Shown: in pieces, positions 43,201 to 51,865 of the stretch
Layout: each line of letters opens with the position of its first letter
Position numbering within the stretch: position 1 is the stretch's first letter
Made by a program: the position numbers and the translations under genes
Source of the DNA: Cellulosimicrobium terreum
Lineage (GTDB): Bacteria > Actinomycetota > Actinomycetes > Actinomycetales > Cellulomonadaceae
DNA length: 64,000 nt
Reading direction: 5' to 3'
Assembly: GCA_014803435.1 (NCBI GenBank)
Contig: JACYFD010000003.1
Location: forward strand, 186,001-250,000
Notes under the pieces: generated by a model
Told to the model about the DNA's origin: nothing
What the model saw: the letters and a program-made list of their open reading frames with translations, nothing else
Databases searched by the model: none

Positions 43201-43206
43201 ACTATA
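43201..43206 (-). promoter_or_regulatory. -10 box upstream of wzm
   Basis: TATAGT on the minus strand (complement of ACTATA) is nearly the consensus -10 and stands out in GC-rich DNA, giving a leader of about 45 bases to GTG 43147. No convincing -35 was seen at the usual distance. Confidence 0.5.
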
Positions 43207-43417
43207 TCCGGCAGCACCGAGGCTCCCGGGCCCTGCGACCGTCGCCCACGTAGAGATTCCGTGGACGCGTCACCGCCGTGCAGCCCCGGTGACACGTGCC
43301 CCGTACACTCGGCTCCCGAGGCGCTCTGCCGTGTCGTGCTGCCGACGAGCGCCTGCTCCGTCGCGTCGGCTCGACGCCACCGTCTCGATGCTGCACCTAC
43401 CACCGAGGAGTGTTCGC

Positions 43418-46012
43418 TTGCCCCGCTTCCGCAAGCTCCGCCGCCTGGCTGCGAGCCGACTGCCGATCGCCACGAAGGACCAGGTGCGCGCGGTCGCCGC
43501 TCGCTCGACGCGCTGGTCGGACGCCTACGAGCGTCTGCTCGCCGCCGCCGAGGACCGGCCCGCCCGCAAGCGCGGCCCGCGCGACGTCCCGTCGCCGGAC
43601 CCCGCCGACAAGCTGCGCAAGGCGGGAAAGCGTCCGACGACGCCGCTCTTCGACGACCTGCGCCGCGGGCAGAGCTTCCCCGCCGCCACGGTCCGCACCG
43701 CGCGCACGCTCCTGACCGAGAAGCGGGTCGCCTCGGCACAGTCGTTCGTCGACGCGCTGGTCGCCGACCCGACGACGAGCACGGTCGGCCACCTCGCGGC
43801 CGGCGTCGTGGCGCAGAAGCGCGGTTTCGACGCCCTCGCCGTCCACCACTTCGACGAGAGCGGGATCGAGCTCGCGGCAGAGCACGCCTGGTACGAGCTC
43901 GTCCGCTCGCTCTTCGCGGTCGAGCCCGACCGTGGCGTCGCGTTCGGCCGCACAGCCCTCGGGGGGGCGGCCGACGCGCTCGAGCCCCGCCAGTGGTTCG
44001 AGCTCTACAAGTACCTGTTCGACGCCGACGAGCTGCGGCTCGCCGACCAGGCCTTCGCCCGCCTCGAGGAACGCCAGGACGCGCTCGGCGACGGCGCCTG
44101 GCCCACCGGCCGCGCCGAGATCGAGTGGGACCGCAAGTGGGTCGGCGCCGAGCGCAACACCACGGCACCCGCCCCGGAGGCCGGTCGCGTGGTCTTCGGG
44201 CTCATCGACTACGTGCAGCCCGGTCGCGCCCGCGCCTCGCAGAACATCGGCGACCAGGTCCAGACCCTCGCGTCCCTCGGGCACGTCGTGCGACACCAGG
44301 ACCTGCGCTTCCACGGCGACCAGGACGTCGTCACATTCGTCGAGGACATGCAGGAGCGCGTCCGCCCGGAGCTCCGCCTCGACGGCGTCTCCGCCGACGT
44401 CGAGCTCATGACGATCGACCGCGACTCGACGACCTACCAGGCGTTCCCCGAGAACACCTGGCTGCTCGAGTTCGGGTGGCACATGCACGCGGTGTTCGGA
44501 CTCGACCGCTACGACTTCCCGATGCACCCGAACCTCAACCCGATCTTCGTCTCCTTCCACTGCAACAAGCGCGAGCTGCTCACGCCCGAGGGCATCGAGT
44601 ACCTCAAGGCCCACGGGCCCATCGGCTGCCGGGACTGGACGACGGTCGACCTGCTGCTCTCGCTGGACGTGCCGGCGTTCTTCTCCGGGTGCCTCACGAC
44701 GACCGTGAACACGGTCTTCCCCGATCTCGAGACCAAGCCCTCCCCCGCGACGGTCTACGTCGACGTCATGCGCAGCCCCGTGCCCAAGGGCCACGAGAAC
44801 GTGCGCCAGTCGTACCCCGAGGTGAAGAAGCGCACGTTCACCGAGAACATGCGCGACGCCGTCGACCTGCTGGAGCGCTACCGTCGCGAGTACACCGACG
44901 TCGTCACCACCCGCCTGCACTGCTACCTGCCGACGCGATCGCTCGGTCTTGCCGTGAACTTCGAGCCCAAGAACAACGCCGACGTGCGGTTCAACGGCTT
45001 GTTCCGCCTCTCGCAGCCCGACTTCGACGCGATCCGCACCCGGATGCGCGACCGCCTCCAGCCCGTCCTGACCGCGATCTTCGAGGGCGGTTCACGCGAG
45101 GACGTGTACGCGCTGTGGAACGAGCTCGTCGCCGACGAGGTCGCGACCGCGAGGTCGCGGCACGCGCGCACCGAGGAGCTCGAGCCTCACGGCACGGCGG
45201 CGCACGACCTCGCGCTGCCGTTCCGTCCGTCGGCACCCGCGGACGCCGAGGGCGCGGTCGACGTCGTCCTGACGCCGACCGCGTCGGAGATCTCGCGTGT
45301 CGCGCCGGTACTGCGGTCCGCGGTGGCAGGCACCCAGGCGCCCGTGCGCGCCTGGGTCGTGGCCCGCGCTGCCCGGCCCGCGGGCCTGGAGGTGCACGGT
45401 GCGACCGTCACGTGGATCGACACCACCGCGCTGGACCCCGCTCCCCTGGGGCTGTCGGACGGCCGAGCGGTCGACCGCGTGCTGCTGCCCGAGCTGCTCC
45501 CGGTGGACCGCGCGGTCCTCCTGCCCGTGGCCGCTGCCGTCGGAGGTGACGTCGCCGAGCTCGCCGCGACCGACCTCGCCGGCACCGCGCTCGCGGCACG
45601 TACCGCGTCCGGGGCGTCGGCGAGCGGCTTCGCCGTCCTGTACGGCGCGGCGCGCGCGCTCGACACCGAGCCGGACACCGCGTACGAGTTCTACCGGATG
45701 ATCCACGCGCGGCACGTGTTCGACTTCGACGCCTTCGACACCGGCGTCATGGTCCTCGACCTGGCACGGCTGCGCGACGAGCGCGTCGCTGACGAGCTCA
45801 TCCCTGCGATGCGCACGTACCGGCTCGACGACCGCGCAGCGCTCCACCTGTACGCAGGTGCCGGCCGCGCCGTGCTCGACGCCTCCTGGGCGCACGTCCC
45901 GGGCCGTGAGCACGTCGACGCACCCCGCCTGTGGCACTGGGCGGACTCCGCCAAGCCGTGGACGGCGGACTTCGTCCCCGGCCGCGACCGCTGGCTCGCC
46001 CACCAGGGCTGA
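43418..46012 (+). CDS. Polysaccharide pyruvyl transferase fused to GT8-like domain
   Basis: An 864-residue protein. About 250 N-terminal residues are basic and helical. A PS_pyruv_trans domain spans about 255-600 (RVVFGLIDYVQPGRARASQN, GPIGCRDWTTVDLLLSLDV, and VVTTRLHCYLPTRSLGLAV near the catalytic His). After a linker, residues 610-864 resemble a GT8 domain: VDRVLLPELLPVDRAVLLPV, then FDTGVMVLDLARLR and AKPW; but the usual DxD metal site (YLDxD) reads LLPVAAAV, so the metal ligands are gone. TTG 43418 is used because GAGGAG lies seven bases upstream; ATG 43388 lies ahead without a clear site. It heads a forward unit with the IspD/SDR/TagF genes. Confidence 0.8.
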   Translation: MPRFRKLRRLAASRLPIATKDQVRAVAARSTRWSDAYERLLAAAEDRPARKRGPRDVPSPDPADKLRKAGKRPTTPLFDDLRRGQSFPAATVRTARTLLTEKRVASAQSFVDALVADPTTSTVGHLAAGVVAQKRGFDALAVHHFDESGIELAAEHAWYELVRSLFAVEPDRGVAFGRTALGGAADALEPRQWFELYKYLFDADELRLADQAFARLEERQDALGDGAWPTGRAEIEWDRKWVGAERNTTAPAPEAGRVVFGLIDYVQPGRARASQNIGDQVQTLASLGHVVRHQDLRFHGDQDVVTFVEDMQERVRPELRLDGVSADVELMTIDRDSTTYQAFPENTWLLEFGWHMHAVFGLDRYDFPMHPNLNPIFVSFHCNKRELLTPEGIEYLKAHGPIGCRDWTTVDLLLSLDVPAFFSGCLTTTVNTVFPDLETKPSPATVYVDVMRSPVPKGHENVRQSYPEVKKRTFTENMRDAVDLLERYRREYTDVVTTRLHCYLPTRSLGLAVNFEPKNNADVRFNGLFRLSQPDFDAIRTRMRDRLQPVLTAIFEGGSREDVYALWNELVADEVATARSRHARTEELEPHGTAAHDLALPFRPSAPADAEGAVDVVLTPTASEISRVAPVLRSAVAGTQAPVRAWVVARAARPAGLEVHGATVTWIDTTALDPAPLGLSDGRAVDRVLLPELLPVDRAVLLPVAAAVGGDVAELAATDLAGTALAARTASGASASGFAVLYGAARALDTEPDTAYEFYRMIHARHVFDFDAFDTGVMVLDLARLRDERVADELIPAMRTYRLDDRAALHLYAGAGRAVLDASWAHVPGREHVDAPRLWHWADSAKPWTADFVPGRDRWLAHQG

Positions 46013-46048
46013 CCCACCCATCACGAGACACCCGGAGGTACGACGACC

Positions 46049-46738
46049 GTGTACTCCCTGCTCCTCCTGAACGGGGGTGTGGGCGCCCGTGTCGCGGCCG
46101 GTCAGCCGAAGCAGCTGATCAAGGTCAACGGGATCCCCATCCTCGTCTACTCCCTCGTCGCTGCTGACGCAGTGCCCCAGATCGACCAGATCGTCCTCAA
46201 CTACCCCGAGGGGTGGCGCGAGGACGTGGAGAAGGTCGTCACCGACTACGCGATCAAGACCCCTGTCGTCTACGTCCCCGCCGGGTCGAGCCGCCACGAG
46301 TCCGTCGCTCTCCTGCTCGAGCACGTGACGAACGACGACGTCGTCATCCACGAGTCGGCCCGACCGCTCGTCGAGACGGCGGACTTCGCCCGTCTGGTCG
46401 CGGCAGAGCACCGCAACGTGTCGCTCATGCTCGAGATCCCCTTCACGGTGGCGCCCGTCGACCCCGGTTCGCACCGCGTCACGGGCTACCTCGAGCGCGC
46501 GACGCTGCGCAACGTCCAGCTGCCGCAGAAGTTCTCGCGCGCCGACCTCGAGGACGCGCACGCGTTCGCACGCCGTGAGGACAGGCTCTTCACGGAGGAC
46601 GCGACCCTGGTCGCCGTCGCCGGGCACGACGTCCGGTTCGTCGACGGCAGCGACCGCAACATCAAGGTGACGACGCCGACCGACGTCCGGTTGGCGACGT
46701 ACCTCCTGACGGGTGGGGAAGACGACTGGAATGAGTAA
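46049..46738 (+). CDS. IspD/TarI-type cytidylyltransferase
   Basis: A 229-residue nucleotidyltransferase. The N-terminus LLLNGGVGARVAAGQPKQLI is the characteristic IspD/TarI P-loop-like motif (usually G-x-G-x-R-x-G), PKQLIKVNGIPILVYS follows, and VIHESARPLVE and FTEDATLVAVAG are typical. IspD makes CDP-methylerythritol in isoprenoid synthesis, while TarI makes CDP-ribitol. The immediate overlap with an SDR gene and the following TagF-like gene favour the CDP-ribitol role. GTG 46049 has GGAGGT seven bases upstream. Confidence 0.85.
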   Translation: MYSLLLLNGGVGARVAAGQPKQLIKVNGIPILVYSLVAADAVPQIDQIVLNYPEGWREDVEKVVTDYAIKTPVVYVPAGSSRHESVALLLEHVTNDDVVIHESARPLVETADFARLVAAEHRNVSLMLEIPFTVAPVDPGSHRVTGYLERATLRNVQLPQKFSRADLEDAHAFARREDRLFTEDATLVAVAGHDVRFVDGSDRNIKVTTPTDVRLATYLLTGGEDDWNE

Positions 46739-47441
46739 GACACTGCTGGTCACCGGCGCCTCGAAGGGCATCGGGCTGGAGACCGTGCGCCGGTTCATGG
46801 CGAACGCCGAGGCCGACGTCTCGACGATCATCCTGCTCGCGCGCGATTCCGAGGACTTCACCGCCAACCTCCAGGCGCTCGGCGAGGACAACCCTCGTGG
46901 CGTGGAGCTCGTGCCGTACGCGATCGATCTCGCGGACCGCGCGGCGATCATCGAGCTCGTCCGGCGGATCTCCGAGACGCACGGCACGGTCGACGTGCTC
47001 GTGAACAACGCCGGCTACACCAAGCCGGTACCGCTGCAGCAGGTCGACTTCGCCGACTTCGAGCGCACCATGGCGGTCAACCTCTACGCGCCGTTCACCC
47101 TCGTGCAGGAGCTGCTCCACCACGGCAACCAGTTCGACCTCGTCGTCAACATCGCGTCGACGGCCGGGATGAACGGGCGCTCCGGGTGGCTGACGTACTC
47201 CGCCTCGAAGGCCGCCGTGATCAACATGAGCGAGGTCATGCGCGAGGAGCTCGCGATCTACGGCACCCGGGTGGTCTGCATCTCGCCCGGCCGCACCGCG
47301 ACCGCGCTGCGGCGGGTCCTCGCGCCCGAGGAGGACCCTGCCACGATCATGCAGCCCGAGCACGTCGCTGCCGTCATCGAGATGCTGGCGTCCCCGGTCG
47401 GTCGCTACGTGGACTCGAGAAACCTGGTCGTCCGCCAGTAG
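46731..47441 (+). CDS. SDR-family oxidoreductase, probable ribulose-5-phosphate reductase
   Basis: A 236-residue short-chain dehydrogenase. NAD(P) motif TGASKGIG (near residue 8), NNAG, and the catalytic YxxxK in LTYSASKAAVINMSE are present. Its ATG overlaps the stop of the cytidylyltransferase gene by eight bases. In Haemophilus Bcs1/Acs1 one protein carries an IspD-type cytidylyltransferase and an SDR that reduces ribulose 5-phosphate before CDP-ribitol formation; here the two functions appear as adjacent genes. CDP-ribitol synthesis is therefore the favoured role, but other reductase activities are possible. Confidence 0.83.
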   Translation: MSKTLLVTGASKGIGLETVRRFMANAEADVSTIILLARDSEDFTANLQALGEDNPRGVELVPYAIDLADRAAIIELVRRISETHGTVDVLVNNAGYTKPVPLQQVDFADFERTMAVNLYAPFTLVQELLHHGNQFDLVVNIASTAGMNGRSGWLTYSASKAAVINMSEVMREELAIYGTRVVCISPGRTATALRRVLAPEEDPATIMQPEHVAAVIEMLASPVGRYVDSRNLVVRQ

Positions 47442-47477
47442 CAACCGGTCTCGGCCGTCCCGGAGGAAAACGCCCGC

Positions 47478-49259
47478 ATGAACCGTCTCACCGATCGGGT
47501 ACGCGCGATCTGGCCCACCGTCCGGACCGTCCTCGTCAACGTCGTCGGGGCGGCCGCGCTCGCCGCGGCCGCCGTCGACGCACCGGCGGCGGTCGTCGCC
47601 GTGCTCGTGCTCGTCGGGCTGCTCTCGATCACCGTGATCATCCGGCGACGCGTCGTCAGGTCGCCGCTCACCATCCTCGGCACGTACGGTGCCGCACGCA
47701 TCATGCTCGCCGGGAGCGTGGTGGTGCTCGGCGGGCACTCGGTCGACGAGATGTCCTGGGCCGTCTGGCTCGCCGCTACCGTCGTCGCGCTCACCGTGGC
47801 GGTCGAGTCGGTCATGGCCCGCTCCTGGCGGCAGTCGGGCCGGCTGGTCCACGCCCTTCCGGACGGCCCCCCGACGCCCCGACGGACACGGATCGGTGGC
47901 CGACAGGTCGTGGCCTCCCTCGTCCTGCTCGCGTTGCTCGCGATCACACCCTGGCTGCCCGGCTGGACGCACGTCGTCCTGCTCGTCGTGGCCGTGTCCC
48001 TCGCGGCCGTCGAGGGCGTGGCCGTGATCACCGCACCGGCACTGCGTGCCCGACGCGAGCGGTCGCTGCGCGAAGCTCTCGAGGCGTTCGCTCCCGAGGT
48101 GATGGTCTACATCACGGGCCCCGCGGGCACGGAGTACCAGCTCGCCGCCTGGCTGCCGGTGCTCGACACGATCGACTCGAGGATCGTCATCGTCGCGCGC
48201 GAGCACGCCCTGGCCGACCAGGTCTCGAGGCTGACGTCGCTCCCGGTCGTCGCGACCCCGTCCCTGGCCGACCTCGACGCGCTCCACGTCCCCAGCCTGC
48301 GGGTCGCGCTCTACGTCAACAACGGCGCCAAGAACACGCACAACGTGCGGTACCAGGACGTCACGCACGTCCAGCTCCTCCACGGTGACAGCGACAAGCC
48401 GGCGAGCTTCAACCCCGTCACCGCGATGTTCGACAAGATCTTCGTCGCCGGGCAGGCCGGGATCGATCGCTACGCGAACCACGGCATCCATATCCCCGCG
48501 GAACGATTCGCGATCGTCGGGCGTCCGCAGGTGGTCGGGATCGAGCGCCCGACGTCGCGTGGCAGCGTGCGCAACGCCCTCTACGCGCCGACGTGGACCG
48601 GGTTCCAGGCCGACGCGAACTACGGCTCGCTCCCCGTCGGCCACGAGATCGTCCGTGCCCTGGTAGGGCGCGGGCTGACCGTGACGTTCCGGCCGCACCC
48701 CTACTCGTTCAAGGAGCCGACCTCCCGGGCGCAGATCGACGCCATCGAGCAGCTGCTCACGGCGGACGCCGCCGCGACCGGACGCACCCACGTGTTCGGC
48801 GTGGAGGCGTCGTCCGCGATGACGCTGCCCGACTGCTTCAACGCGGCCGACCTGCTCGTCACGGACGTGTCGTCCGTCCCGGCGGACTTCCTCTTCTCCG
48901 AGAAGCCGTTCGTCATCACGAAGATGCAGCCCGGCACCGTCGACGACTTCGTCGACGAGTTCCCGCTGGCGCGTGCCGCCTACCTCGCCCACGGCGACGA
49001 TGCAGGCTCGATCGACCGTGCCGTCGAGCGAGCCGCCGCGGTCGACGACGAGCTCGCCGCGACTCGCCGGACGCTCCGCACCTACTACCTCGGAGACCTG
49101 CCGTACGCGGGCTACGAGCAGACCTTCCTGGCCGAGGTACGGCGTCTCGTCGAGGAGGGACCGCGCTCGGCGCCCGAGCGGAGCACCGACTCACCGCAGG
49201 ACCAGGTGGTGGAGGACGACGCCGACCTGCAGGGCAGCGACGGCGCCACGCTCGGCTGA
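47478..49259 (+). CDS. Membrane-anchored TagF-like polyol-phosphate transferase
   Basis: A 593-residue protein. Several N-terminal membrane helices (residues about 15-190) precede a glycerophosphotransferase domain (TagB/TagF type, from about 205). Landmarks are YVNNGAKNTHNVRYQ, the HGDSDKPAS loop where TagF has its catalytic His, ALYAPTWTGFQADANY, FRPHPYS and LLVTDVSSVPADFL. The C-terminus is acidic. ATG 47478 follows GGAGGA at nine bases. It lies right after the CDP-ribitol module, so ribitol phosphate polymer formation or priming is likely. The N-terminal helices set it apart from the usual peripheral TagF. Confidence 0.85.
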   Translation: MNRLTDRVRAIWPTVRTVLVNVVGAAALAAAAVDAPAAVVAVLVLVGLLSITVIIRRRVVRSPLTILGTYGAARIMLAGSVVVLGGHSVDEMSWAVWLAATVVALTVAVESVMARSWRQSGRLVHALPDGPPTPRRTRIGGRQVVASLVLLALLAITPWLPGWTHVVLLVVAVSLAAVEGVAVITAPALRARRERSLREALEAFAPEVMVYITGPAGTEYQLAAWLPVLDTIDSRIVIVAREHALADQVSRLTSLPVVATPSLADLDALHVPSLRVALYVNNGAKNTHNVRYQDVTHVQLLHGDSDKPASFNPVTAMFDKIFVAGQAGIDRYANHGIHIPAERFAIVGRPQVVGIERPTSRGSVRNALYAPTWTGFQADANYGSLPVGHEIVRALVGRGLTVTFRPHPYSFKEPTSRAQIDAIEQLLTADAAATGRTHVFGVEASSAMTLPDCFNAADLLVTDVSSVPADFLFSEKPFVITKMQPGTVDDFVDEFPLARAAYLAHGDDAGSIDRAVERAAAVDDELAATRRTLRTYYLGDLPYAGYEQTFLAEVRRLVEEGPRSAPERSTDSPQDQVVEDDADLQGSDGATLG

Positions 49260-49264
49260 TCCGG

Positions 49265-50815
49265 TCAGAGGCCGGGTCGCCCCGTGATGCTCGCGAAGCA
49301 CTTCTCCCACGCGCCCAGCACGACGTCGCTCGTGTGCGCGTCCTGGACGCGCTGACGTGCGACGGCGCCCATCCGGCGCGCCAGTTCCGGGTCGTGGAGC
49401 AGCTCCACCACCGCGTCGGCCAGCGCGGCGCGGTCACCTTTGGCGACCAGCCTGCCGGTCACGCCGTCCTCGATCAGTGCGGCGGGACCGTACCTGCAGT
49501 CGTAGGAGACGACCGGCGTCGCGAGCGCCTCCGACTCCAGGATGGAGAGCGGCATGGCCTCCCAGTTCGAGGTCGACAGCGTGCAGACGCTGCGTGCCAT
49601 GACCGATGCGGGTTCCTCGGTACGGCCCTTGAGGAGGACGCTGCGGCCCAGGCCGCGCGCCGCGATCAACGCTGCCAGCCGCCCCTTCTCCGGGCCCCGC
49701 CCGTAGATCTCGAGCCGGGCGTCGGGGACGCGCTCGAGGACGAGCGCGAACGCCTCGACAGCCTCGTCGAGAGCCTTCTGCGGCGCGAGCCGCGAGACCA
49801 CGGTGACGAGGCGGTCGTCGGGCGCGACGTCGGGGAGGTCGTGAACCACCGCGGTGTTCGGGACCACGTAGATGCGCTCGGCATGGTCGGCGAGGTCGAC
49901 GAGGTCGTCCCGCTGCTGCTCGGTGAGGACGACGAGCCCGTCGAGCGAGTCCAACGCCTCGAGGATCGGGACGTGGTCGCCCCGCACCGCGCTGCCGGGC
50001 TCGTGCGGAAAGGCGAACTGGTTGTTGTGCAGCATGCCGACCCGGTGGGCGACCTCGCTCGGCAGCTGAGCGACCTTGGGGATCACGCTCGGCGTCTCCG
50101 CCACGATCAGCGGCTTCGCGGGCTGACGCCGTGCCAGCTCCTCGAGCCAGGCGACCCCCCAGTCGGGCAGCCCGGAGAACCGGCGCGCCCGCCGTGTCCG
50201 CCGGTCGAAGACGTAGACCCCCTGCCCCCTGCCCGTTCCGGGCGACTTCCAGCGCGTCATGAAGCAGTAGCCGTCGGGGGTGAAGTACTGCTCCTGGTTC
50301 TCCGTACCGGTCTCACGGTCGTAGGAGACGCGCTTGAACAGCCTGCCCGCCGCGTACTCGTCGTGGGTGGACCGACGGCGCTCGGCGAAGGAGTCGACCG
50401 AGGCCACCGCTCCGTCCTTGGTCAGCCGGACCAGCTTGAGGAAGTCGCCGCCGGGGCCGAAGTACCGGACATACGACCCAGCCTTGTCGTGGCCGGGCTC
50501 GCTCTGGAGCCGAACCCGGTCGTGCGCCCTGCCCCCGAGCCTGCGCGCACCGGCGAGCAGGGACCCGGCAGGACCGGCGAGCATCGTCTGACGGCGCGAG
50601 GCGTCCTCGAAGAGGTTGACGACGTCGACGTCGGGATGGAGCCGCCCGTTGCGGCGCAACTCCTCGATCCGGGGCCGGAGCGCGGTCGACTCGGTGAACG
50701 TCGCGATGGTGGTCGGCCGTCCTGAGGCGCGGAACATCGCGGCCTGGTCGAGGACGGCGTTGGTCACCCCGCCGTAGCCGAGCTGGTGGACGGCGATGAT
50801 CACGGGCTGCGGCAA
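49265..50815 (-). CDS. TagE/TarM-like GT4 glycosyltransferase
   Basis: A 516-residue GT4-type glycosyltransferase. HQLGYGGVTNAVLDQ at the N-terminus, the inserted beta-rich segment with YVRYFGPGGDFLKLVRL and YFTPDGYCFMTRW, and the donor domain LVTVVSRLAPQKALDEAV, then WEAMPLSILESEALATPVV are the layout of TarM and TagE, which add alpha-linked sugars to teichoic acid. TTG 50815 has GAGAGGG about eight bases upstream; GTG 50803 is an alternative. It stops five bases from the convergent TagF-like gene. The expected role is decoration of the polyol-phosphate polymer. Confidence 0.85.
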   Translation of the reverse strand: MPQPVIIAVHQLGYGGVTNAVLDQAAMFRASGRPTTIATFTESTALRPRIEELRRNGRLHPDVDVVNLFEDASRRQTMLAGPAGSLLAGARRLGGRAHDRVRLQSEPGHDKAGSYVRYFGPGGDFLKLVRLTKDGAVASVDSFAERRRSTHDEYAAGRLFKRVSYDRETGTENQEQYFTPDGYCFMTRWKSPGTGRGQGVYVFDRRTRRARRFSGLPDWGVAWLEELARRQPAKPLIVAETPSVIPKVAQLPSEVAHRVGMLHNNQFAFPHEPGSAVRGDHVPILEALDSLDGLVVLTEQQRDDLVDLADHAERIYVVPNTAVVHDLPDVAPDDRLVTVVSRLAPQKALDEAVEAFALVLERVPDARLEIYGRGPEKGRLAALIAARGLGRSVLLKGRTEEPASVMARSVCTLSTSNWEAMPLSILESEALATPVVSYDCRYGPAALIEDGVTGRLVAKGDRAALADAVVELLHDPELARRMGAVARQRVQDAHTSDVVLGAWEKCFASITGRPGL

Positions 50816-50926
50816 GGAGCTTGCCCTCTCGGAGCGGGGTCAGGACCTCCCTGATCATAGGCGACCCTGCGCGGGGCCGGTCGTCCCGGGTACATGCGCC
50901 TCGTCACCCGGGACGGCCGGCCACGA

Positions 50927-51679
50927 TCACTCCGAGGCGAAGTACTCGTACTCGTTCGTCGAGGCGTCCCGGACCTTCCAGACGTCGCCGACCGACGACT
51001 TCAGCGCCGCCTTGCTCGGCTTGGCGGTCAGCGTGAAGCCGATGTAGCCCTCCGCGAGGTCGACGTCGGTCTTCGTCACGGTCGGGGTGCTCCACGCACC
51101 CGACGCATCACGGAACGCGAACCGCAGGTCGGAGAACGGCCGTCCGCCGTCAGGGTCGCGGAACGCCCCACCCGGGGCGGTCACGCTGGTGGAGCCGTAC
51201 GTGGTGTCGAGGATGCCGACGCTCCAGCGGTACAGCCAGGCGCCGCCACCGGCCGGGTACGGGTCCGAGATCGTCGAGTGCACGAAGAGGTACGCCCAGC
51301 CGGACGGCGTCGTCTGGCCCGAGCTGTTGCGGGCGACGGCGCGGACCTGCCAGCCGTCCCGGATCGAGACACCCTTGATCGAGATCGACGCGCCGGACTT
51401 GCCGGCGAGCGCCCGCCAGGTCGTCTCGCCGAACTCGCGGTACTGCCACGTGTAAGTGAGACCGCTGACCTGCTTGACGGAGAACACCGCGCTCTGGCCC
51501 GACGTGATCTGCGTGTGCTTGAGACCCGTGGGCTTGGCGGGGGCGGCCGCTGCCGCGACGACGACGGACGCCGGGACGGGCGCGGCGACGGCGCTCGCCG
51601 GGATCGCGGTACCGACGACGATGGCCGCGACTGCTGCGGCGACCGCCGTGCTGACACCGCGACGAAGAACGTTCTGCAC
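50927..51679 (-). CDS. Secreted Ig-like protein of unknown function
   Basis: A 250-residue exported protein. A signal peptide (VSTAVAAAVAAIVVGTAIP...) is followed by a beta-rich Ig-like domain (SGQSAVFSVKQVSGLTYTWQ, then RDGWQVRAVARNSSGQ) and a second domain with YRWSVGILDTTYGSTSV and LAEGYIGFTLTAKPS. No enzymatic motif was found. GTG 51679 has GGAGGT five bases upstream, an excellent site. It is 111 bases upstream of the TagE-like gene on the same strand and divergent from an acyltransferase. A wall-associated or adhesive role is possible. Confidence 0.75.
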   Translation of the reverse strand: MQNVLRRGVSTAVAAAVAAIVVGTAIPASAVAAPVPASVVVAAAAAPAKPTGLKHTQITSGQSAVFSVKQVSGLTYTWQYREFGETTWRALAGKSGASISIKGVSIRDGWQVRAVARNSSGQTTPSGWAYLFVHSTISDPYPAGGGAWLYRWSVGILDTTYGSTSVTAPGGAFRDPDGGRPFSDLRFAFRDASGAWSTPTVTKTDVDLAEGYIGFTLTAKPSKAALKSSVGDVWKVRDASTNEYEYFASE

Positions 51680-51853
51680 AAGACCTCCCTGACCAGGGCA
51701 GGACCCCGCAGCGGTGCACGGCGTCCGACCTGCGCCGCCACCGTGGCACGCGCGTGCGCGAAAGGTACACCGACACCGGGCCGTACGGAGAATCGGCGCA
51801 CGGCGCCGCGGGGGCGTCACGGTCCGGAGCCGGGCCCGCGACCGGCCGCAGGC

Positions 51854-51859
51854 TAGAGT
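51854..51859 (+). promoter_or_regulatory. -10 box of a probable leaderless transcript
   Basis: TAGAGT ends six bases before GTG 51866, with no ribosome site between them. It would drive the acyltransferase and perhaps the SpoIID gene. Confidence 0.5.
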
Positions 51860-51865
51860 GCTCCG

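Noticed and set aside
43148-43417. Possible small RNA or tRNA between wzm and the pyruvyl transferase gene
   Set aside because: No cloverleaf or terminator was found; only promoter-like boxes are visible.
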